Source of the DNA: Larkinella humicola
GTDB lineage: Bacteria; Bacteroidota; Bacteroidia; Cytophagales; Spirosomataceae
DNA length: 64,000 nucleotides
Assembly (NCBI RefSeq): GCF_008727875.1
Contig: NZ_VTWS01000012.1
Span: forward strand, 1-64,000
Direction of reading: 5' to 3'
Of this stretch, positions 54,401 to 61,692 are shown in pieces. The notes below the pieces were generated by a model, which was given only the letters and a program-made list of their open reading frames with translations, was not told where the DNA came from and searched no databases. Numbering within the stretch: position 1 is the stretch's first letter; every line of letters begins with the position of its first letter. The translations under genes were made by a program, and so were the position numbers.

Positions 54401-55522
54401 GGCGTATGCTCTGTTTTCGGGTACATGAGCCCTCCGCTCATTGGCCTTTACCTGGTAGGTGGAAAAGGGCTTGGTGTTCACGGCCTGCCGGTCGATTCCG
54501 TTATTCGTTCCGATCCAGATCATCCCCGACCGGTCGTGGTAGAGTGCCTGTATGCTGCTGCTGGCCAGGCCTTTGTACCGGTTTGGGTCAGACTCGTACG
54601 TAAAGACCTGATCGCTGGCCGGGTTGATTCCCTGCAAGCCTTTGGTGGTTCCGATCCAGATCATCCCGGTGGAATCCCGGTGGATGGTGTTCCGCCACAC
54701 GAAGGAATGAAGTTCTCCGCGCGGGTTGTAGGGAACCAGGTTCCACGGCTGGCTGCGCAGATCGAGCTTGAACAGACTGTAGCCCGCCAGGGCCGTACCC
54801 AGCCAGAGCACATCGTTCTCATCGAGGTAAAACGATTGGAAGGAGGGCTGGGGGCCCTTCAATCCCTGAACCGCCACCGGGGTGAATTTGCCAGTCGGCC
54901 GGTCGAAGAGGTACAATCCCTGGTGGGTGGCGACCCAGAAACGTTTTTGGCGGTCTTCAAAAGCCGTGATTACCGGCACCTCGGCAACGGGGGAGGGATA
55001 GAGGGTGAAATGGTGCCTGGCCGGGTCATAGCGCGCCAGACCCGCATAGGCACTGATCCAGAGGATGCGCTGGTGGTCGATGAAGATGGAATGCTGGTTA
55101 TTCCACCGGTTGGCCTGGCTGGCCTGAATGGAATGCGGAATGACGACCCCCGTTTTCCGGTTGATTTCATGCAATCCACCACCCCTTGTAACCGCCCATA
55201 GCTGGGTGGAGTCGCCTTCGCACAGGCCCATGATGTAGCCATTCTGAAAGCTGCGGGCTGGCCGGCTGGGATCCGGTTTAAAAACTGTAAAAGAAGAACC
55301 GTCGTATTTGTTGAGGCCCTCCCCCGTTCCAAACCACATAAAACCGTCGCGATCCTGGAGAATAGCCGTTATGAAGTCATTGGACAAGCCATCTTCTACC
55401 GACAGATGCTCAAATTGATTGGCGATCGGGGGTTTTTCAGGAATTCGGAGGGGTTGATTCGACTGGGCGTAGGAATGCAGGAGCGGTATGACTAAAAGGA
55501 TGAGCCAGCACGGACGTATCAT
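51461..55522 (-). CDS. Hybrid two-component sensor-regulator of polysaccharide use
   Basis: About 1353 residues with the complete order of a one-protein hybrid system: signal peptide (MIRPCWLILLVIPLL), two seven-bladed periplasmic propellers (about 35-720, with repeats like W-I-G-T-x-x-G-L), a Y_Y_Y domain (about 725-795), one membrane helix (about 800-822), HisKA with phospho-acceptor His843 in NITHEFRTPL, HATPase_c, a receiver with Asp1150 in TDVMMPRLDG, and a C-terminal AraC-type helix-turn-helix. Proteins of this type sense oligosaccharides and switch on nearby degradation genes. The convergent GH105 gene is the natural candidate target; no SusC/D pair is in the window. Confidence 0.94.
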   Translation of the reverse strand: MIRPCWLILLVIPLLHSYAQSNQPLRIPEKPPIANQFEHLSVEDGLSNDFITAILQDRDGFMWFGTGEGLNKYDGSSFTVFKPDPSRPARSFQNGYIMGLCEGDSTQLWAVTRGGGLHEINRKTGVVIPHSIQASQANRWNNQHSIFIDHQRILWISAYAGLARYDPARHHFTLYPSPVAEVPVITAFEDRQKRFWVATHQGLYLFDRPTGKFTPVAVQGLKGPQPSFQSFYLDENDVLWLGTALAGYSLFKLDLRSQPWNLVPYNPRGELHSFVWRNTIHRDSTGMIWIGTTKGLQGINPASDQVFTYESDPNRYKGLASSSIQALYHDRSGMIWIGTNNGIDRQAVNTKPFSTYQVKANERRAHVPENRAYAVFKDAHGQLWFNNSPGIYRLSADQQRLDPIPPEKLGAVGDHYNEVRSFLPDGKDGIWLGSYDGLYHFDQASGQFTGYPSEMPAQFIAVQQKAGKPQGDVWIGGDGGFASFNVRTHRYTYYRYQPGKPGGIPDRFVYGLLVSQSGAVWILIHRLGLCRLNPETGQITRYSAGPKGHLSSNDVRTIYEDPNGIIWIGTYLGGLNRFDPKTGLFSTITHQDGIPGHTIVGITGDASGHLWLSTNDGLCRIDPRTKAIRSYQVSDGLPSSNFKQNAVFRSGNQLIFGSENGIVQFDPDQIRDDTRPFPVYVTGLTVMDKPRQITGNVIHLQHDENFLSIAFAALAYEQPRQNQYAYQLVGINPDWVQNGNRTVVNFTSLPPGQYTFRVKAANSNGFWSPHEAAIQVIVHPPWWASWWAYGLYGLAIAGAIWGYIRFSTNRFRQRQELELNRRQAEQFKAIDELKTRFFSNITHEFRTPLSLIIAPVEKLLQEGRFDGPMLRLIHQNAEKLLRLINQLLDIAKLEGNYMTVSPLQGQVTDFIHPIVAVFQRAAEQKGITLTYTMDHFPAQAQLFDADKWEKILTNLLANALKFTGTGGSISLTVAPVWVADEMTGVHFQLVDSGIGMAPQHIPHIFDRFYQADTSTTRAHEGTGLGLALVHELIQLLGGHIAVESEVGVGTRFNWMLPVSPVTNVDHPRVRVSGAPLSVADPPTPLDHLSGTSPSPEENIAPRILIVEDNQELREFLVGELTASYQVLQAVDGQQGWEVTQAELPDIVLTDVMMPRLDGHELSRLIKGHADTDHIAVVMLTAKAAQPSRLQGLQEGADDYLTKPFSMAELRLRLQNLFNRQQRLRERYQQQFLASATAPSVEGEVTHPLLERIYDLMDERLDDPQLSVEWLADQLAISRRTLHRKVVSLTPWVPNELIRQYRIRKAAGLLQAGHTVSETADLVGFSTPSHFAMVFKEVYQQTPTEFMTSPTKSL

Positions 55523-55598
55523 ACAAAAAGTCGACAGTTTAGTCACTCGTAAATACGACTGCAGGGGCCGTATAGCTTATGATCTTATCTTTATACTT

Positions 55599-55629
55599 CA
55601 AATATAGTTCACTTGCCTCAAGCGACAAC
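55599..55629 (-). promoter_or_regulatory. Putative promoter of the hybrid sensor gene
   Basis: On the minus strand: GTTG (55626-55629), 19 bases, then TATATTTG (55599-55606), an exact -7 match and a three-of-four -33. The leader to the ATG at 55522 would be about 70 bases. Confidence 0.45.
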
Positions 55630-55693
55630 CGATTGGACCGGTTATTACACGAACGGAGACACCCGGCGGTTTTTCAGTGTTAACCAAAAATTT

Positions 55694-55735
55694 TCTCTGA
55701 TCATCTCTGATGTCCTCTGATCACCTCTGTGTCAC
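55694..55735. repeat. Degenerate word array before the tetR gene
   Basis: Repeated words CTCTGATCATCTCTGATG and CCTCTGATCACCTCTGTG follow in tandem, related in build to arrays at 49290-49345 and 62814-62914. No inverted partner is seen nearby. Confidence 0.55.
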
Positions 55736-55747
55736 AACTAAAAATAG

Positions 55748-55769
55748 TTATTAAAAAAGTTTTTAATAA
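55748..55769. promoter_or_regulatory. Operator-like palindrome overlapping the tetR promoter
   Basis: TTATTAAAAA, two bases, TTTTTAATAA: a perfect inverted repeat with ten-base arms. The right arm overlaps the putative -33 element (55761-55764), so a bound dimer would block transcription of the regulator gene. A related copy precedes the efflux operon. Confidence 0.6.
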
Positions 55770-55791
55770 ACCGATTATGTCCTTACCTTTG
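55761..55791 (+). promoter_or_regulatory. Putative tetR promoter
   Basis: TTTT at 55761-55764, 19 bases, then TACCTTTG at 55784-55791, an exact -7 match. The element ends five bases before the ATG at 55797, so the transcript may have almost no leader. Confidence 0.5.
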
Positions 55792-55796
55792 TGCCG

Positions 55797-56414
55797 ATGA
55801 AACCGAAACAGACCGAGCAGAACACGGAGCAGAAGATCAAGGAAGCCGCCAAGAAGGTATTTCTGGAACGCGGATTCGACGGGGCGAAGCTGCGTCACAT
55901 TGCCGAGGAGTCCGGCACGACCATGGCGATGGTGAATTATTATTTTCGGGGGAAGGAGCAGCTTTTTCAGAGCATTTTCATGGAAACGATGGGTTCGTTC
56001 TTAGGCAGAGTCGTGTCCATCCTGAATGAAGAAGTGCCACTGGAAATAAAAATCTGGAAAGTGGTCGATAACTACACGGATTTCCTGTGTGCGAATCCCC
56101 ATGTGCCGGTTTTCATACTATCTGAATTACAGAAAGATAGCAGCGAAATTTTCGAAAAGCTCAAGGCGAAAGACATTATTCAATCATCTAGTTTTGTCAG
56201 GCAGTTGCAGATGGAAGGGGAGAAAGGGACCATTCGGAACGTAAAACCACTGCAGTTAATCGTCAGTCTGTTGGGGAGTCTGGTATTTCCGTTTATGGCA
56301 AAACCGATTGTACTCTACATCGGCAGTATGGACGATACCGCCTATAAAGCTTTCCTGGAAGAACGGAAAGTGATCGTCTTTGAAACGATTATGGCGTACC
56401 TGAAACCCGACTGA
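55797..56414 (+). CDS. TetR-family regulator of the efflux operon
   Basis: About 205 residues with an N-terminal TetR helix-turn-helix (about 10-57: A-A-K-K-V-F-L-E-R-G-F-D-G-A, then G-T-T-M-A-M-V-N-Y-Y-F-R-G-K-E-Q-L-F) and a C-terminal ligand-binding helical domain resembling the CecR (YbiH) group. The ATG at 55797 is preferred to a GTG two codons upstream that lies in the -7 element. It is directly upstream of tolC-hlyD-ABC genes on the same strand, as for E. coli cecR and ybhGFSR. It probably represses itself and the operon through the palindromes at 55748-55769 and 56429-56450. Confidence 0.9.
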   Translation: MKPKQTEQNTEQKIKEAAKKVFLERGFDGAKLRHIAEESGTTMAMVNYYFRGKEQLFQSIFMETMGSFLGRVVSILNEEVPLEIKIWKVVDNYTDFLCANPHVPVFILSELQKDSSEIFEKLKAKDIIQSSSFVRQLQMEGEKGTIRNVKPLQLIVSLLGSLVFPFMAKPIVLYIGSMDDTAYKAFLEERKVIVFETIMAYLKPD

Positions 56415-56428
56415 TTTTTTTTGGTATT

Positions 56429-56450
56429 TTATTAAAAATATTTTTAGAAA
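56429..56450. promoter_or_regulatory. Second operator-like site before the efflux operon
   Basis: TTATTAAAAA, two bases, TTTTTAGAAA: the left arm is identical to that at 55748-55757 and the right arm matches eight of ten. It lies 33 bases upstream of the tolC-family ATG, between the regulator and the operon. Confidence 0.5.
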
Positions 56451-56483
56451 AATAATTTAGAATGAATTTTTAAACTGATTTTT

Positions 56484-57749
56484 ATGAAATCGATCTCCAC
56501 ACTTTTCCTGGGACTGCTGCTGACGGGTTCGGTTCGAGCGCAGTCGGTGGTGACGCTGGCACAAGGCTATGCCGCTGCCCTGGGCAATGACCCATTGAGC
56601 CGCCAACGCGAACTGGTGCAGCAAACCGGTGATCTGACCGTAGCCAATCTGGACAAAAACCGGCGACTGCCGCAGGTGGGTGTCAACGGGCAGGCAAGCT
56701 GGCAATCGGAAGTGACTAAACTGCCCATCGAATTGCCGAACGCAATGATTCCGCAACTCAGCAAGGATCAGTACAAGCTGACGGCGGATGTGAGTTACAC
56801 CTTGTTCGACGGCCAGCAGACGACGCTCCAGAAACAGGTGCAACGGGCCAGTACGGCGGTGAGTTTGCAGCAGGTAGCCGTCGACCAAAACCGGTTGAAA
56901 GAGCAGGTCAACGCCTATTTCCTGAACAGTCTATTAACCGACGAAAACACCCGCCTGACCCGAAACCGCCTGGCAGAATTGCAAAACCGCATTGTAAAAG
57001 CCGAAGCGGGCGTAAAGTATGGAACGGTTGCCACGATGAACGTCGATGTGTTACGCGCCGAAGTGCTGAACGCCGAACAGCAACTGGCCCAGTTGGCGGC
57101 CACCCGCCGGGGCCTGCGCGATCAACTTGCCATGCTGACCGGTATAACGATTACCGACAGCACGCGGCTGGTGGTGGACGAAGCGCCAACCGTTCCGGTA
57201 AATCTGTCGCTGAACCGCCCGGAGCAAAAACTTTTTGAGTCGCAACGGACGCTGCTCGATGCGCAACTGCGGCTGATGAACAACCGCCTGCAACCCCGGC
57301 TGAGCGCGTTTGCCCAGGGCGGGGCGGGCCGACCGGCACTGAACTTCCTCAACAACGACTTTCGGGGCTTTTTTATCGGGGGCATCCGGTTGAGCTGGAA
57401 CCTGTCGTCGGCCTATACGCTTCACAACGACCGGACGGTTTTGGCCCTCAACCGGGAGCAGATCGGCGTTCAGCAGAAGGTGTTCGACCGGAATCTGTCG
57501 CTGCAACTTCGGCAGCAGCAAACCGAGATCGACCGCATCGGCGCCCTGCTGGAGAAAGACCTAGAGATCAGTTTGCTACGATCGAAAATTCGGCAAACCG
57601 CCAGCGTTCAACTTGACAATGGAACGATTGCCGCCCGCGATTACGCGTCCGAACTCAACGCCGAAAGCCTGGCACTGTTGAACCAGAAAACCCACGAATT
57701 ACAACTGTTGTTGGCGAAAATCCAGTACCGAACGCTGACCGGAAATTAA
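56484..57749 (+). CDS. TolC-family outer-membrane efflux protein
   Basis: A 421-residue outer-membrane factor with a signal peptide (ending SVRAQS). It has two internally similar halves of long alpha-helices and short beta segments, typical of TolC; segments such as VTLAQGYAAALGNDP at the start and KAEAGVKYGTVATMNVDVLRAE in the middle are family-like. As the first structural gene of the efflux operon it would form the exit duct for the ABC pump below. The HlyD-family gene follows after 20 bases. Confidence 0.9.
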   Translation: MKSISTLFLGLLLTGSVRAQSVVTLAQGYAAALGNDPLSRQRELVQQTGDLTVANLDKNRRLPQVGVNGQASWQSEVTKLPIELPNAMIPQLSKDQYKLTADVSYTLFDGQQTTLQKQVQRASTAVSLQQVAVDQNRLKEQVNAYFLNSLLTDENTRLTRNRLAELQNRIVKAEAGVKYGTVATMNVDVLRAEVLNAEQQLAQLAATRRGLRDQLAMLTGITITDSTRLVVDEAPTVPVNLSLNRPEQKLFESQRTLLDAQLRLMNNRLQPRLSAFAQGGAGRPALNFLNNDFRGFFIGGIRLSWNLSSAYTLHNDRTVLALNREQIGVQQKVFDRNLSLQLRQQQTEIDRIGALLEKDLEISLLRSKIRQTASVQLDNGTIAARDYASELNAESLALLNQKTHELQLLLAKIQYRTLTGN

Positions 57750-57769
57750 CACCATAGACCAGCTACTCC

Positions 57770-58699
57770 ATGAAATCCATTCTGATTCCTTCCGTCTTTC
57801 TAATCGGCCTGATGGCCTGCGAAACCGAGCCGCAATCAGACGCGTACGGCAATTTTGAAGCCGTCGAAACCATCGTCTCCGCCGAGGCCACCGGCGCATT
57901 GCAACACTTGTCGGTGGAGGAAGGCCAGACGCTGAAAGCTGGACAAACCGTCGGGCAGATCGACCCGCTGCAACTCCAGCTTCGGAAAGCGCAGTTGCTG
58001 GCCAGTCGGCGGGCGGTTTCCAGTCGCTCCCCGAACATTCCGGCGCAACTTTCGCCTTTTGAACAGCAAATTGCCGTTCAGCAACAGCAACTGAAGACGC
58101 TCCGGCGCGAGAAAGTCCGCACCCAGAACCTGATTGCCGCCGGAGCGTCCCCGACGAAACAACTGGACGACATCGTTGCCCAGATCGACCTCATCGAGCG
58201 ACAGATTGCCTTGATTCGCCAGCAACGGGCGGCCCAGCAGTCTGCCCTGACGACCCAGCGGAGCGGAACGCTGTCGGAGGAAGCCCCTTTGGAAGAACAA
58301 ATCCGGCAGATTGACGACCAGATCAAAAAAGCAACGATTGTGAACCCGTCGGCAGGTACGGTCACCGTCAAGTTGGCCGAAACCGGCGAGGTAGCCACGT
58401 ACGGCAAACCGCTGTATAAAGTGGCTGACCTGGACCAGATCACGCTCCGGGCTTACATCAGTGGCGACCAACTCGTGCGGGTCAAAACCGGTCAGCCGGT
58501 GAAGGTGCTGGTTGATGCACCGAACGATCAGTTCAAAGAATACGCCGGAACCGTGACCTGGATTTCGAGCAAAGCCGAGTTTACGCCCAAGGTGATCCAG
58601 ACCAAAGACGAACGCGTCAATCTGGTGTACGCCCTGAAAGTGAAGGTGAAAAATGACGGCGGACTGAAGATCGGGATGCCGGGGGAGATTCGGTTATGA
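57770..58699 (+). CDS. HlyD/YbhG-type periplasmic adaptor, predicted lipoprotein
   Basis: A 309-residue membrane-fusion protein linking the ABC pump to TolC. The signal ends LMACE, so Cys17 is probably lipidated. A first lipoyl half (V-E-E-G-Q-T-L-K-A-G-Q-T-V-G-Q-I-D) leads into a long coiled-coil hairpin (about 70-190, Gln/Leu/Arg-rich), a second lipoyl half (N-P-S-A-G-T-V-T-V-K), and a beta-barrel domain. It resembles E. coli YbhG in size and order. A hairpin (58705-58788) separates it from the first ATPase gene. Confidence 0.9.
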   Translation: MKSILIPSVFLIGLMACETEPQSDAYGNFEAVETIVSAEATGALQHLSVEEGQTLKAGQTVGQIDPLQLQLRKAQLLASRRAVSSRSPNIPAQLSPFEQQIAVQQQQLKTLRREKVRTQNLIAAGASPTKQLDDIVAQIDLIERQIALIRQQRAAQQSALTTQRSGTLSEEAPLEEQIRQIDDQIKKATIVNPSAGTVTVKLAETGEVATYGKPLYKVADLDQITLRAYISGDQLVRVKTGQPVKVLVDAPNDQFKEYAGTVTWISSKAEFTPKVIQTKDERVNLVYALKVKVKNDGGLKIGMPGEIRL

Positions 58700-58704
58700 G
58701 GTTG

Positions 58705-58788
58705 GTTTACAGTTTTCGGTAGCTGACGCATTCTTCGCTGTTACAGAAATTCTAACGCGTCAGCCACCGAAAACCGAAAACCATAAAC
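58705..58788. repeat. Hairpin inside the efflux operon, after the adaptor gene
   Basis: Left arm 58705-58729 and right arm 58757-58788 are inverted copies, with an inner perfect match GCTGACGC/GCGTCAGC, then pairing with one or two extra word copies on the right (ACCGAAA twice). It lies between two genes of one operon, so it may attenuate expression of the downstream ATPase genes. Confidence 0.8.
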
Positions 58789-58797
58789 AGTCAAATC

Positions 58798-59721
58798 ATG
58801 GACGCAATCAGCATTGAAAACATCTCGAAATCGTACGGCGACATACCAGCGGTTTCTGACATCTCCCTGTCGATCCGGCCGGGCGAGTTGTTCGGGCTGA
58901 TCGGGCCGGATGGAGCCGGGAAAACCACCCTTTTCAAGATTCTGGTGACGTTGTTGCTGCCCGACCAGGGCCGGGCAACGGTGGCGGGATACGATGTGGT
59001 GAAAGACTATAAAGCGTTGCGGCAACTGGTGGGGTATATGCCGGGGCGGTTTTCGTTGTATCCCGACTTAAGTGTCCAGGAAAATCTGGCGTTTTTTGCG
59101 ACGGTTTTCGGAACCACCATCCGGGAAAACTATCCCCTGATTCAGGAGATTTATTCGCAACTGGAACCGTTCAAAGACCGTCGGGCCGGGCAACTGTCCG
59201 GGGGGATGAAACAGAAACTGGCCCTGTGTTGTGCCCTGATTCACAAGCCCGAAGTGCTGTTTCTGGACGAACCGACCACCGGTGTCGATGCGGTTTCCCG
59301 CAAGGAATTCTGGGATATGCTCCGTAAACTCAACGAACGCGGACTGACCACGCTGGTCTCCACGCCCTACATGGACGAAGCCAGCCGCTGCGACCGGGTG
59401 GCCTTCATGCAAACCGGAACGGTGCTGGCGGTCGATACGCCGTCGGCGATTACGAACCGGTTTACGAAACCGTTGTTTGCCGTTCGGGCCGCCGATACCT
59501 ACCAACTCATTCACGATCTGCGGCTGGCTCCCTTTACAGAATCGTGCTACGCGTTTGGCGAATTTTTGCACCTAGCGGTGAAAACAGCCGTCGTGTCTGA
59601 CCGGCAAATCGGCTCGTATTTGCTGGACCATAACCATCGAAACATTGAAATCCATCCCATTCAACCGGGCATCGAAGACACCTTTATGGCGTTGATGACC
59701 CAACCGCAACCAACGGCCTGA
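58798..59721 (+). CDS. ABC transporter ATPase, YbhF N-terminal-half type
   Basis: A 307-residue ATP-binding protein. Walker A is GPDGAGKTT (Asp where most have Asn), as in the first ATPase half of E. coli YbhF; signature LSGGMKQKLAL, Walker B VLFLDEPTTGVD, and a switch region with TLVSTPYMDEA, where Ser-Thr-Pro replaces the usual switch His. That altered switch suggests a degenerate site working with the second ATPase. The C-terminal 80 residues are the extra domain seen in YbhF. The next gene starts five bases after the stop. Confidence 0.93.
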   Translation: MDAISIENISKSYGDIPAVSDISLSIRPGELFGLIGPDGAGKTTLFKILVTLLLPDQGRATVAGYDVVKDYKALRQLVGYMPGRFSLYPDLSVQENLAFFATVFGTTIRENYPLIQEIYSQLEPFKDRRAGQLSGGMKQKLALCCALIHKPEVLFLDEPTTGVDAVSRKEFWDMLRKLNERGLTTLVSTPYMDEASRCDRVAFMQTGTVLAVDTPSAITNRFTKPLFAVRAADTYQLIHDLRLAPFTESCYAFGEFLHLAVKTAVVSDRQIGSYLLDHNHRNIEIHPIQPGIEDTFMALMTQPQPTA

Positions 59722-59726
59722 CGATT

Positions 59727-60461
59727 ATGGAAAACGCAGTTCATACCCACCAACTGACCAAAAAGTTCGGCAGTTTCATTGCCACGGATGCCATTACGTT
59801 CGACGTGGCGCAGGGCGAAATTTTTGGCTTTCTGGGCGCAAATGGAGCTGGGAAAACCACGGCGATGCGGATGCTCTGCGGTTTGTTGAAACCATCGTCG
59901 GGCGAAGCTACCGTAGCCGGTTTTGATGTCTATCGCCAGTCTGAAAAGATCAAGCAAAACATCGGCTACATGAGTCAGCGGTTTTCACTCTACGAAGATT
60001 TGACGGTTCGCGAAAACATCCGGTTTTACGGCGGCATTTACGGCCTGCGCCGGGCGGACATTCCGGTAAAAACCGACCAGATTTTGCGGAAACTGGGCAT
60101 CGAAACCGTTGCCGATTCGCTCGTGGCGTCGCTGCCGCTGGGCTGGAAGCAGAAACTGGCGTTTTCGGTAGCGCTGATTCACGAACCGAAAATTGTGTTT
60201 CTGGACGAACCGACCGGTGGGGTCGATCCCATCACCCGCCGACAGTTCTGGGATTTGATCTACGAAGCCGCCCACGGTGGAACGACGGTTTTTGTCACCA
60301 CGCACTACATGGACGAAGCCGAGTATTGCAACCGCGTGTCGATCATGGTGGATGGGAAAATGAAAGCCCTCGACACTCCGGCAGGTCTAAAAACCGCCTA
60401 CAACGTGGATTCAATGGATGCGGTTTTCCAGATTTTAGCCAGAGGAACGTCAACGAAATGA
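59727..60461 (+). CDS. ABC transporter ATPase, YbhF C-terminal-half type
   Basis: A 244-residue ATP-binding protein with Walker A GANGAGKTT, Walker B IVFLDEPTGGVDP, and a normal switch His in FVTTHYMDEAEYCNR. The signature is the degenerate ASLPLGWKQKLAF instead of LSGGQ, a mark of the second half of YbhF. In E. coli both halves are one protein of about 580 residues; here they are separate genes five bases apart, so a heterodimer is likely. A hairpin follows before the permease genes. Confidence 0.93.
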   Translation: MENAVHTHQLTKKFGSFIATDAITFDVAQGEIFGFLGANGAGKTTAMRMLCGLLKPSSGEATVAGFDVYRQSEKIKQNIGYMSQRFSLYEDLTVRENIRFYGGIYGLRRADIPVKTDQILRKLGIETVADSLVASLPLGWKQKLAFSVALIHEPKIVFLDEPTGGVDPITRRQFWDLIYEAAHGGTTVFVTTHYMDEAEYCNRVSIMVDGKMKALDTPAGLKTAYNVDSMDAVFQILARGTSTK

Positions 60462-60463
60462 GG

Positions 60464-60573
60464 GTTTACGGTTTACGGTTTTCGGTGGCTGACGCATTCT
60501 TTCTGGCGCGTTAGAAACCGTCGATATTTAGCCTGCGTCAGCCACCGAAAACCGTATACCGAAAACTGAAAAC
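60464..60573. repeat. Hairpin between ATPase and permease genes
   Basis: An inner perfect 22-base stem (60475-60496 with 60534-60555) extends into word copies GTTTACGGTTTACGG on the left and ACCGAAAACTGAAAAC on the right. Its inner core (ending GGCTGACGCA) is nearly the same as that of the hairpin at 58705-58788. It again lies inside the operon. Confidence 0.9.
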
Positions 60574-60585
60574 ACAACGTCACTT

Positions 60586-61692
60586 ATGAACCGCTTCACT
60601 GCTTTTGTCAAAAAAGAATTCTTCCACATCCTGCGCGACCGGCGGACGCTGCTGATCCTGTTCGGGTTGCCGCTGGTGCAGGTGTTGTTGTTTGGGTTTG
60701 CACTCACGAACGAAATCAAAAATGCTAAGATTGCGATTCTCGACAACGACAAAAGTCCGCATTCGCAGCAGATTACCAACAAGTTACTGGCTTCCGGGTA
60801 TTTTCAGTTGCGGGAAAACCTGCGCTCAAACGACGACATCGAACGGGCGTTCCGGAAAGGGACGATCAAACTGGCGGTGGTTTTTCCGGCCGGTTTGACG
60901 GAAAACTACGAACACGGTCGCAGCACCCAAATTCAATTGCTGGCCGACGCCACCGAGCAAAATACCGCCATTAGCCTAACCAATTATGCTACGGCGATCA
61001 TCCGCGATTACACCACGGACCTCAACCCGACCGTTCAGCCGCCGTTGACCATCGACATTCGCAGCCGCATGGTGTTCAACTCCGAACTGAAGGGCGCGTT
61101 CGTGTTTGTGCCGGGCGTGATGGCGATGGTTTTGCTGCTGGTGTCGGCCCTGATGACCTCCGTTACCATTGCCCGCGAACGTGAAACCGGCACGCTCGAA
61201 GTGCTGATGGTATCGCCACTGAGTCAGGGGCAGATTTTGCTGGGGAAGGTTGTGCCGTATCTGTTGTTATCATTTCTGAACGGCTGCATCATCATCGCAC
61301 TCGGCGTGTTTGTCCTGAACGTCCCGCTGAATGGCAGTCTTTTGCTGCTATTGTCCGAAACATTGCTGTTCATCTTTCTGTCGTTATCGATCGGTATTTT
61401 CATCTCGTCGATCGTTGACACCCAGTTGGTTGCCATGTTTGCGTCGCTGATGGCGCTGTTGCTGCCGACCATTTTTCTGTCAGGCTTTATGTTTCCGATC
61501 GAAAGCATGCCCAAACCGCTTCAGATTGTTTCCAACCTCATTCCGGCAAAATATTTCATCAACATCGTGAAAGGAATCATGATCAAAGGTGCCGGTTTGC
61601 GGTATCTCTGGCAACCCACGCTGGTGCTGATCGGAATGTCGATTGTATTCATGGGCCTGAGCTTACGTAACTTAAAAACCCGCCTGTCATGA
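60586..61692 (+). CDS. ABC-2 permease, YbhS-like
   Basis: A 368-residue ABC-2-type permease. One N-terminal helix (about 22-42), a large periplasmic domain (about 43-175) and five further helices, with the motif R-E-R-E-T-G-T-L-E-V-L-M-V-S-P in the coupling region. This layout is that of YbhS/YbhR/YhhJ-type exporter subunits. The stop overlaps the next start as ATGA, so the two permeases are made together and probably form a heterodimer. Confidence 0.93.
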   Translation: MNRFTAFVKKEFFHILRDRRTLLILFGLPLVQVLLFGFALTNEIKNAKIAILDNDKSPHSQQITNKLLASGYFQLRENLRSNDDIERAFRKGTIKLAVVFPAGLTENYEHGRSTQIQLLADATEQNTAISLTNYATAIIRDYTTDLNPTVQPPLTIDIRSRMVFNSELKGAFVFVPGVMAMVLLLVSALMTSVTIARERETGTLEVLMVSPLSQGQILLGKVVPYLLLSFLNGCIIIALGVFVLNVPLNGSLLLLLSETLLFIFLSLSIGIFISSIVDTQLVAMFASLMALLLPTIFLSGFMFPIESMPKPLQIVSNLIPAKYFINIVKGIMIKGAGLRYLWQPTLVLIGMSIVFMGLSLRNLKTRLS

